Origin: Cupriavidus taiwanensis
Lineage (GTDB): Bacteria > Pseudomonadota > Gammaproteobacteria > Burkholderiales > Burkholderiaceae
NCBI RefSeq assembly: GCF_900250115.1
Contig: NZ_LT984803.1
Coordinates: 2,631,583 to 2,695,582 of the forward strand
Length of the DNA: 64,000 nt
Reading direction: 5' to 3'
Shown in pieces: positions 55,337 through 62,099 of the stretch. How positions within the stretch are numbered: the stretch's first letter is position 1; every line of letters starts with the position of its first letter. A model generated the notes under the pieces. The model did not search any database. It saw nothing but the letters and a program-made list of their open reading frames with translations, and was not told where the DNA came from. The position numbers and the translations under genes were made by a program.

Positions 55337-55696
55337 TTACGGCGCCTTTGCGGGGGATTGTACCGCGCCCGCCGCGGGCGCACCGGCGGTGCTGGCGATG
55401 GCAGGAAGCGGCGCCACGAACGGTCCCGGATCGGCGCAGGCGGCAATCTGCACCGGCTCGCGCGCCTGCTGTCCGTGCGCCTTGCGGTCGGCCAGGTAAT
55501 GCGCGGCGATCCTGTCCTGGGCCCGGCACAGCTGGTAGGCCGCGACCTTGTCGGACCAGGCGGCGCGCGCCCTGGTCTCGGCGGCCTTGGCCTGCTGGGC
55601 CTCGGTCGGCGCGGGCAGCTTGGCCAGCGCGCCCGGGGCGAAGGCCGCGCTGGCAGCTCCGGCGGCTACGGCAATCAGCGTCAGGATGCGTGTCAT
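55337..55696 (-). CDS. Small secreted protein of the formate dehydrogenase cluster
   Basis: This is a 119-residue protein with a Sec-type signal peptide (LTLIAVAAGAASAAFAPGALA). The short mature region is rich in Ala, Gln and charged residues, with two Cys (YQLCRAQD and IAACADPG) that could form a disulfide, and a Pro/Ala tail. No family was recognised. It lies between the gamma subunit and fdhD in the same direction, so a role in assembly or in the periplasmic part of the enzyme is possible but unproven. Confidence 0.72.
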   Translation of the reverse strand: MTRILTLIAVAAGAASAAFAPGALAKLPAPTEAQQAKAAETRARAAWSDKVAAYQLCRAQDRIAAHYLADRKAHGQQAREPVQIAACADPGPFVAPLPAIASTAGAPAAGAVQSPAKAP

Positions 55697-55730
55697 GGTT
55701 CAGGATTCCTGCGGTGTCGTTGGGCCCGCG

Positions 55731-56948
55731 TCAGGCTTCGCCGGGACTCTGCCGCGCCGGGCGGGCCGCGGCGGCATCGGGGCTGGCCGAACGCTGGGCC
55801 GGGATCTTGCCGGACTTGATGTCGTCGTACCAGAGCTCGTGGTGCTCCCGGGCCCAGGCCTCGTCGACCCAGCCATCGCGCATGGCGCGGTACGCGCCTT
55901 CCATGCCGATGGTGCCCATGTAGATATGGCCGCACGCCATCGCAATCATCAGCACCGCCGCAATCCCGTGGATCACGTTGGCGATCTGCATGGTGGCGCG
56001 GTAGTAGTCCATGCCCGGCACGATCATGTCGAGCACCCAGCCCGAGGCCGACAGCACCAGCCCGAACACGAACACGCCCACCCAGAACCACATCTTCTCG
56101 CCGGCGTTGAAACGCCCGCTCGGCACGTGCTTGCCCGAGGCCAGCCCGCCGAGGCTGGTGACCCAGCGGATGTCGTCGCGACTGGGCAGGTTGTCGCGCA
56201 GGAACACCGCGAAGGCGACGATCACCGACAGCGTGAAGATCGGCCCCACCACGTTGTGCAGGTTCTTCAGGATGTAGCTGAGCCAGCCAAACAGCATATG
56301 GCCCATCAGCGGCAGCAGGAAATGCTTGCCCAGCAGCATCACGATGCCCGACACCGCCAGCACCACGAAGGAAATCGCCATGGTCCAGTGCACGATGCGC
56401 TCGAGCGGGGTAAAGCGCTCGATCATGCGGCCGGTCCTGGGCGTGCGCAGCGGGATGGTGCCGCGCCACAGGAAGAAGCCGAGGATCGCCACCGGCACGA
56501 CCAGCAGCAGCCAGCCGCCCCACACCGTGATGACGCCGTTGCGGAACAGCCGCCACGACTGCCCGGTGCGCTGGATCAGCACCCCGGCTTCCTTGTCGGG
56601 CAGGCTGCTGTAGTGGCGCTGGTCGGAATTGACCTCGCGCCACATCGGCGCGTTGTTGCCGGGCTGCGTGACGCTGCGCTGCTGCTGCGACCTGGCCTCG
56701 GCGGCAACGTCGCGCGGCGGGATGTTGAAGATGTTCTCGGACGCAATGCCGGCCAGCGGCTGGGCCGGATGCGTGGCCGGATTGTTGGCGTCGGCGCCGG
56801 CCGATGCGGTCGCCGGTCCGGTCGACGGCCCCGGCGCGGGTGCCGGGGCCTGCGCCACGGCATTGCCGGCGGCCGCCAGCGCCAGCGCGCCGGCCGCCAG
56901 CCAGCCACGCCACCCTCGGGCACGGCATCGATTGTGCGACGGCGTCAT
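55731..56948 (-). CDS. Formate dehydrogenase gamma subunit, cytochrome b556 type, with long periplasmic N-terminus
   Basis: This 405-residue subunit anchors the enzyme and passes electrons to quinone through b-type hemes. A signal peptide (GWLAAGALALAAAGNAVAQ) and a Pro/Ala-rich plus soluble segment of about 125 residues precede the membrane domain. The membrane domain has about four or five helices: VITVWGGWLLLVVPVAILGFFLW, RFTPLERIVHWTMAISFVVLAVSGIVML, FTLSVIVAFAVFL, WFWVGVFVFGLVLSASG and IANVIHGIAAVLMIAMACGHIYM, with His residues placed as heme ligands. E. coli FdnI is only about 217 residues, so the N-terminal region is extra. The ATG at 56948 is chosen. Confidence 0.9.
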   Translation of the reverse strand: MTPSHNRCRARGWRGWLAAGALALAAAGNAVAQAPAPAPGPSTGPATASAGADANNPATHPAQPLAGIASENIFNIPPRDVAAEARSQQQRSVTQPGNNAPMWREVNSDQRHYSSLPDKEAGVLIQRTGQSWRLFRNGVITVWGGWLLLVVPVAILGFFLWRGTIPLRTPRTGRMIERFTPLERIVHWTMAISFVVLAVSGIVMLLGKHFLLPLMGHMLFGWLSYILKNLHNVVGPIFTLSVIVAFAVFLRDNLPSRDDIRWVTSLGGLASGKHVPSGRFNAGEKMWFWVGVFVFGLVLSASGWVLDMIVPGMDYYRATMQIANVIHGIAAVLMIAMACGHIYMGTIGMEGAYRAMRDGWVDEAWAREHHELWYDDIKSGKIPAQRSASPDAAAARPARQSPGEA

Positions 56949-56997
56949 AGCCCCTCCTTCAGTTCCCGGCTGGCGGGAAGTCCACACAGCGGCGCGG

Positions 56998-57234
56998 TCA
57001 TTGCACCCGGTTGTACTCGTTCTGCAACTGGTTGCGCTGGCGGATCTGGTTGTTCCAGCTGTTGCGGTCGCCCGCGGTCCAGCCCTTGGCCACGAACGGA
57101 TCGTCCGGGGCTCCCTGGAAGGACTGGGCGTCGGCCTTGCGGTGCGACGGGCCGATGGTCTGCGGCTTCTCGCCGCACGCGGCCAGCAGCACGCCGCACA
57201 GCGACACCAGTGCAACGACGCGGATGCGATTCAT
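56998..57234 (-). CDS. Small lipoprotein embedded between fdh beta and gamma genes
   Basis: This is a 78-residue protein with a lipoprotein signal (VVALVSLCGVLLAACGEKPQ, lipobox LAAC, Cys20). A short polar mature part follows (SHRKADAQSFQGAPDDPFVAKGW, with Asn/Gln/Arg-rich NNQIRQRNQLQNEYNRVQ at the end). The ATG at 57234 overlaps the beta-subunit stop by ATGA. No family was recognised. The position argues for a function in assembly or anchoring of this enzyme. Confidence 0.78.
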   Translation of the reverse strand: MNRIRVVALVSLCGVLLAACGEKPQTIGPSHRKADAQSFQGAPDDPFVAKGWTAGDRNSWNNQIRQRNQLQNEYNRVQ

Positions 57235-57923
57235 GACGCTTTCCCTCCTGCAGGTGCCGTGGCTGCCGGCGCGGCGGGCGCGGCTGGTGCCGGCACGGCG
57301 GGCTGCGCCGGTGGCACTGGCTTCGCGCCGGCCTGGGCATTGCCATAGGCCGTGCCCCAGCCGAACACGTCGCCGCCGGTGCCGCGCTTGATCACGCGGT
57401 TGCGCAGGATGTCGGCAATCACGTCGCCGTCGCCGCCCAGCAGCGCCTTGGTCGAGCACATCTCGGCGCACAGCGGCAGCTTGCCTTCGGCGAGCCGGTT
57501 GCGGCCGTACTTCTCGAACTCGGCTTCCGAGCCGTTTTTCTCCGGGCCGCCCGCGCAGAAGGTGCACTTGTCCATCTTGCCGCGCACGCCGAAGGTGCCG
57601 GTCGACGGAAACTGCGGCGCGCCGAACGGACAGGCGTAAGAACAGTAGCCGCAGCCGATGCAGACGTCCTTGTCGTGCAGCACCACGCCGTCCTCGGTGC
57701 GGTAGAAGCAGTCGACCGGGCAGACCGCCATGCAGGGCGCGTCCGAGCAGTGCATGCAGGCCACCGAGATCGATTTCTCGGCGCCGACCATGCCGTCGTT
57801 GACCGTGACCACGCGGCGCCGGTTCACCCCCCAGGGCACCTCGTGCTCGTTCTTGCAGGCAGTGACGCAGCTGTTGCACTCGATGCAGCGCTCGGCGTCA
57901 CAGATAAATTTCATGCGTGCCAT
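57231..57923 (-). CDS. Formate dehydrogenase beta subunit, four [4Fe-4S] ferredoxin type
   Basis: This 230-residue electron-transfer subunit carries four Cys clusters in the FdnH/HybA pattern: CIECNSCVTACKNEHE, CMHCSDAPCMAVCPVDC, CIGCGYCSYACPFGAP and CTFC...CAEMC. It links the alpha subunit to the gamma heme. Unlike E. coli FdnH (about 294 residues), it has no C-terminal membrane helix. Instead it ends in a Pro/Ala-rich tail of about 35 residues, so anchoring must come from partners. It begins 15 bases after the alpha subunit. Confidence 0.94.
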   Translation of the reverse strand: MARMKFICDAERCIECNSCVTACKNEHEVPWGVNRRRVVTVNDGMVGAEKSISVACMHCSDAPCMAVCPVDCFYRTEDGVVLHDKDVCIGCGYCSYACPFGAPQFPSTGTFGVRGKMDKCTFCAGGPEKNGSEAEFEKYGRNRLAEGKLPLCAEMCSTKALLGGDGDVIADILRNRVIKRGTGGDVFGWGTAYGNAQAGAKPVPPAQPAVPAPAAPAAPAATAPAGGKAS

Positions 57924-57938
57924 GGTGTTCCCCTGCGC

Positions 57939-60900
57939 TTAGGCAAACCGCTCGATCTGGCAAATGGTGGTCTTGGTTTCCTGCATCATCGTCACCGAGT
58001 CATAGCCATACGTGGTGGCGGTATTGACCGCTTCGCCACGCACCACCGGCATCGCCCCCTCGGGGTAGTAGTCCTTCAGGTCCTTGCCCTGCCACCAGCC
58101 CGAGAAGTGGAACGGGATGAAGGCGGTATCGGGCCCGACCCGCTCGGTCACCAGCGCGCGCACCTTCAGCGTGGCGCCGGTGGGGGTCTTGACCCAGCAG
58201 TAGTCGCCGTTGCGGATGCCGCGGTCGGACGCCGCGCGCGGGTTGATCTCGACGAAGTTCTCCTGCTGCAGCTCGGCCAGCCACGGGTTGGAGCGGGTTT
58301 CCTCGCCCCCGCCCTCGAACTCGACCAGGCGCCCGGAAGTCAGGATGATCGGGAACTTCTCGGCCACCTTGTTCTCGAGATTGCGCTGCTGCACCGACTT
58401 GTACAGCGTCGGCAGCCGCCAGAACGCCATCTTGTCGTCATGGGTCGGATACTTCGCGACCATGTCGGGACGCGTGGAGTACAGCGGTTCGCGGTGCTGC
58501 GGGATCGGGTCCGGGAAGTTCCACACCACCGCGCGCGCCTTGGCGTTGCCGAAGGGGTGGCAGCCATGGTTCTTCAGCACCACGCGCTGGATGCCGCCGG
58601 ACAGGTCGGTCTTCCAGTTCTTGCCCTCGGCCTTGGCCTTCTCGGCATCGGTCAGGTCGTCCCACCAGCCCAGCTTCTTCAGCAGCACGTGGTCGAACTC
58701 GGGATAGCCGGTGGTGATCTCCGCGCCTAGCGAGTGCGAGCCATCCTCGGCCAGCAGGTTGACGCCATCGCGCTCCACGCCGAAGTTGGCGCGGAAGTTG
58801 CCGCCGCCGTCCATCACGTGCTTGGTGGTGTCATACAGGTTGGGCGAGCCCGGATGCTTCAGCTCCGGTGTGCCATAGCACGGCCACGGCAGCCCGAAGT
58901 AGTCGCCGGTCAGGTCGTAGCCGGTGAGCGGGTCCTTGCCCGCCTTGCAGCGCAGCGTCTTGACGTCGAACATCTGCATATTGCGCATGTGCGACTTCAG
59001 CCGTTCGGGCGACTGGCCGGTGTAGCCGATGGTCCAGTTGCTGGCGTTGATCTCGCGCAGGATCGATTCCGGCTCGGGTTCCATCCAGGTCCGGCCGGCG
59101 CGCTTGACCTCGATCATCTTGTAGTTCTTCGACAGCTCCTTGCCGAAGCCGAGCTTGTCGGCGAAGGCCTGCATGATGGTCTGGTCGGGCATCGACTCGA
59201 ACAGGGGCTCGATCACCTTCTCGCGCCATTGCAGCGAGCGGTTCGAAGCCGTGCACGAGCCCGAGGTCTCGAACTGCGTCGCCGCGGGCAGCAGGTACAC
59301 CGCGCGGTTGGGGTTGACCTTGTCGCCCTCGGCCGGCGGCATGTTGGCCATGGCCGCGGTCGCCGACGGGTACGGGTCCACCACCACCAGCAGGTCGAGC
59401 TTGTCGAGCGCCTTCTTCATTTCCAGGCCGCGCGTCTGCGAGTTCGGGGCATGGCCCCAGAAGAACACGCCGCGCACGTTGTTGTCCTGGTCGATCAGTT
59501 CGTTCTTCTCGGTGACGATATCGATCCAGCGCGACACCGTGGTGCCGGACTTCTCCATCATCGCCTGCGACACGAACTGCTTCTTGATCCATTCGTAGTC
59601 CACGCCCCACACCGCCGCGTAGTGCTTCCACGCGCCGGTGGCCAGGCCGTAATAGCCCGGCAGCGAATCGGGGTTCGGGCCGACGTCGGTGGCACCCTGC
59701 ACGTTGTCGTGGCCGCGGAAGATGTTCGCGCCGCCGCCGGCCACGCCGATATTGCCCAGCGCCAGCTGCACGATGCACGAGGCGCGCACGATCGCGTTGC
59801 CGATGGTGTGCTGGGTCTGGCCCATGCACCACACCAGCGTGCTGGGGCGGTTCTTGGCCATGGTCTCGGCCACCAGGTAGACCTGCGCCTCGGGCACGCC
59901 GGTGACCTCCTCGACCTTGTCGGGGGTCCACTTGGCCAGCACCTCTTCCTTGACCTTGTCCATGCCGTAGACACGGTCGTTCAGGTACTTCTGGTCTTCC
60001 CAGCCGTTCTTGAAGACGTGGTACAGCACGCCGAACAGGAATGCGATATCGGTGCCCGAGCGGATCCGCACGTAATGGTGCGCCTTGGCCGCGGTGCGCG
60101 TGAAGCGCGGATCGACCACCATCACCTTGCAGCCGTTCTCCTTGGCATGCAGCAGGTGCAGCATCGACACCGGGTGCGCCTCGGCCGCGTTGGAGCCGAT
60201 ATACAGCGCCGCCTTGGCGTTCTGCATGTCGTTGTACGAGTTGGTCATCGCACCGTAGCCCCAGGTATTGGCCACGCCCGCCACGGTGGTGGAGTGGCAG
60301 ATGCGCGCCTGGTGGTCGGTGTTGTTGGTGCCGAAGAACGACACCCACTTGCGCATCAGGTAGGACTGCTCGTTGCTGTGCTTGGAAGACCCGACGAAGA
60401 ACATCGAGTCCGGGCCGCTCTGCTGGCGGATCTCCTTCATCTTCGCGGTGATCTCGTCGAGCGCCTGGTCCCAGCCGATGCGCTGGTACTTGCCGTTGAC
60501 CAGCTTCATCGGGTACTTGAGCCGGTATTCGCCGTGGCCGTGCTCGCGCAGCGCCGCGCCCTTGGCACAGTGCGCGCCCATGTTCAGGGGCGAATCGAAC
60601 ACCGGCTCCTGGCGGATCCACACGCCGTTCTGCACCACCGCATCGACCGCGCAGCCGACCGAGCAGTGGCCGCACACGGTGCGCCTGACCACGATGCCGG
60701 TCTTGCCGTCGCCGGCGGCCTTCTTGTCGTCGGCGGCGTCGGCCTTGCGCAGCAGCGTCAGTTGCGAGGCCGCGAGGCCCGCGCCGACGCCGATGCCGGA
60801 ACGCTTGAGGAAGCTGCGGCGGTCCATGGTCGGCATGGCGCCGGCCAGGCTGGTCGCGAGCCGTTGGGAAAGCCGGCCGGAGCTTGCGCCGGCGGACTCG

Positions 60901-60971
60901 GGCCGATTGGCAAGGCTATCAGCGAGGCGGGCGGATACGCCCTGCGCCGCGCGTTTGCGGGTCAAGATCAT
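57939..60971 (-). CDS. Formate dehydrogenase alpha subunit, Mo/W-bis-MGD, Cys-dependent, Tat-exported
   Basis: This is the 1010-residue catalytic subunit of a respiratory FDH-N/O-type enzyme. The Tat signal DRRSFLKRSGIGVG lies about 49 residues in, after a long n-region. The [4Fe-4S] motif CGHCSVGC...AHCAKG follows. Where the E. coli homologues have selenocysteine (ARVUHGPTVAS), this reads ARICHSTTVAG, so the metal ligand is Cys and no SelB system is required. An ATG at 60971 with GAGGTG seven bases upstream supports the long N-terminus. The protein is periplasmic after export, with subunits beta and gamma encoded just downstream. Confidence 0.95.
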   Translation of the reverse strand: MILTRKRAAQGVSARLADSLANRPESAGASSGRLSQRLATSLAGAMPTMDRRSFLKRSGIGVGAGLAASQLTLLRKADAADDKKAAGDGKTGIVVRRTVCGHCSVGCAVDAVVQNGVWIRQEPVFDSPLNMGAHCAKGAALREHGHGEYRLKYPMKLVNGKYQRIGWDQALDEITAKMKEIRQQSGPDSMFFVGSSKHSNEQSYLMRKWVSFFGTNNTDHQARICHSTTVAGVANTWGYGAMTNSYNDMQNAKAALYIGSNAAEAHPVSMLHLLHAKENGCKVMVVDPRFTRTAAKAHHYVRIRSGTDIAFLFGVLYHVFKNGWEDQKYLNDRVYGMDKVKEEVLAKWTPDKVEEVTGVPEAQVYLVAETMAKNRPSTLVWCMGQTQHTIGNAIVRASCIVQLALGNIGVAGGGANIFRGHDNVQGATDVGPNPDSLPGYYGLATGAWKHYAAVWGVDYEWIKKQFVSQAMMEKSGTTVSRWIDIVTEKNELIDQDNNVRGVFFWGHAPNSQTRGLEMKKALDKLDLLVVVDPYPSATAAMANMPPAEGDKVNPNRAVYLLPAATQFETSGSCTASNRSLQWREKVIEPLFESMPDQTIMQAFADKLGFGKELSKNYKMIEVKRAGRTWMEPEPESILREINASNWTIGYTGQSPERLKSHMRNMQMFDVKTLRCKAGKDPLTGYDLTGDYFGLPWPCYGTPELKHPGSPNLYDTTKHVMDGGGNFRANFGVERDGVNLLAEDGSHSLGAEITTGYPEFDHVLLKKLGWWDDLTDAEKAKAEGKNWKTDLSGGIQRVVLKNHGCHPFGNAKARAVVWNFPDPIPQHREPLYSTRPDMVAKYPTHDDKMAFWRLPTLYKSVQQRNLENKVAEKFPIILTSGRLVEFEGGGEETRSNPWLAELQQENFVEINPRAASDRGIRNGDYCWVKTPTGATLKVRALVTERVGPDTAFIPFHFSGWWQGKDLKDYYPEGAMPVVRGEAVNTATTYGYDSVTMMQETKTTICQIERFA

Positions 60972-61044
60972 GTCTCACCTCAGAAACGGACGATTGGGTA
61001 GCGTCCGGTTGCAGGCGGCGCGCCAGACCACGCCGCCGTGGCAG

Positions 61045-61260
61045 TTACACCAGCGTGGTCCGGTAGTACTTGCGGATGTGGTCGGAGACCCGGTAACCCT
61101 TGCTGTCCGATGGAGCATCGGCAGGTTCCGGCAGGGCTGCAGCCTGGCCCGGCATGGCGGGTGCGCGCGCGCTCAGCGCTGCCGCACCGGTGGCGGCGGC
61201 CACAACTCCGGCGCCCGCGAGAAACGTGCGGCGCCCGACCCTGTTTGGCTTCTCTCTCAT
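61045..61260 (-). CDS. 71-residue Tat-signal protein of the formate dehydrogenase cluster
   Basis: The product is a full twin-arginine signal (VGRRTFLAGAGVVAAATGAAAL) with only about 35 more residues. They end YRVSDHIRKYYRTTLV, a basic, aromatic segment. Similar miniature Tat proteins sit upstream of respiratory FDH alpha genes in other Burkholderiales and in epsilonproteobacteria. Their biochemical role is not established. The gene lies directly before the alpha subunit in the same direction, so it may help in export or assembly as a dedicated partner. Confidence 0.82.
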   Translation of the reverse strand: MREKPNRVGRRTFLAGAGVVAAATGAAALSARAPAMPGQAAALPEPADAPSDSKGYRVSDHIRKYYRTTLV

Positions 61261-61299
61261 GTGGGGGCTCCTCGGCTGTCAAAGCCCGATGGTTGTGCC

Positions 61300-61316
61300 G
61301 TTATGCGTTGTTATGC
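61300..61316. repeat. Two GTTATGC repeats spaced one helical turn apart
   Basis: GTTATGC occurs at 61300-61306 and again at 61310-61316, ten bases apart. They lie in the A/T-rich 167-base gap before the Tat-protein gene. Same-face spacing suggests an activator site, but this is unproven. Confidence 0.3.
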
Positions 61317-61427
61317 ATATTCTAGAATCAACTGGAAGGAAAGACCATGACAAGCACGGGTTTTTCCTTACCTTCTGCTCTAACTTGAGCTAAGAAGCCT
61401 GCGCCTTGCGCCGCATCGGTCCCGCGC

Positions 61428-62066
61428 TCAGTTCATCTCGAGCGCCATCGCCTCGACTCCGGCAAAGGTGCCCAGCAGTCCGGCCACGCCGCGATAGAAG
61501 CGCGCCTGCGGGTGCGCCGCTACCGCGTCGCACAAGGGCTCGATCCACGGCTGCAAATGCTTCGCATAGAAGCGCTGCTGCTCGCCCAGGTTGGATACGG
61601 ACAGGTCATCGCCCGCCACCAGGAAGCGCATCACCTCGCACAGCGTGGCGATGTGGTCCTCGGTCTCGCTCACGCCTTCGTGGCGCTCCAGGCCATAGCG
61701 GGCCAGGTCTTCGCGCAGCGCCACCAGCGGGCGCTCGTTGAGGAAGCCCGTCATATAGAAAGAGCCGTAGAGGAACACGTCCTGGCGGCCCACGCCGACG
61801 AACAGTTGCCGGTACTCCTCCTGGACCTCGGCCGCGGTGGTCTCGGATGCTGCGTCGCACAACGCGTTCCACGCCCTGCCAAGCACGGTTTGCGCGTCCT
61901 CACCCACGGCGCGGTTGGCCGCGATGTGATGCAGCAAGGCCGCGTCCGGGGCGCGGTAAAACAGCGTCGCGAGCAGGCCGTACAGGTCGGCGCGGGCGGT
62001 GTCTTCGCTGTCCGCGGCGTCGGTGGGCGGCGCGGCGGTGAGCTGGATCGGCTGGAAATCTGTCAT
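61428..62066 (-). CDS. TorD/DmsD-family molecular chaperone for the formate dehydrogenase
   Basis: This is a 212-residue all-helical cytoplasmic chaperone that usually binds the Tat signal of a molybdoenzyme until cofactor is loaded. Features are ARADLYGLLATLFYRAPD at the N-terminus, YRQLFVGVGRQDVFLYGSFYMTGFLNERPL (the EYxxLF / G-x-Y-x-S-x-Y pattern of the family), and HLQPWIEPLCDAV. It lies between the polyferredoxin gene and the Tat-protein gene, and its substrate is probably the alpha subunit. Confidence 0.9.
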   Translation of the reverse strand: MTDFQPIQLTAAPPTDAADSEDTARADLYGLLATLFYRAPDAALLHHIAANRAVGEDAQTVLGRAWNALCDAASETTAAEVQEEYRQLFVGVGRQDVFLYGSFYMTGFLNERPLVALREDLARYGLERHEGVSETEDHIATLCEVMRFLVAGDDLSVSNLGEQQRFYAKHLQPWIEPLCDAVAAHPQARFYRGVAGLLGTFAGVEAMALEMN

Positions 62067-62099
62067 GTCGTGATGAATTGTGCCCGGTGGCCCGGGGTC

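Noticed and set aside
58734..61001. Open reading frame of 755 codons opposite the formate dehydrogenase alpha gene
   Set aside because: It is an antisense shadow frame, low-complexity in Arg/Val/His, with no initiation context. The opposite-strand gene has all catalytic motifs.
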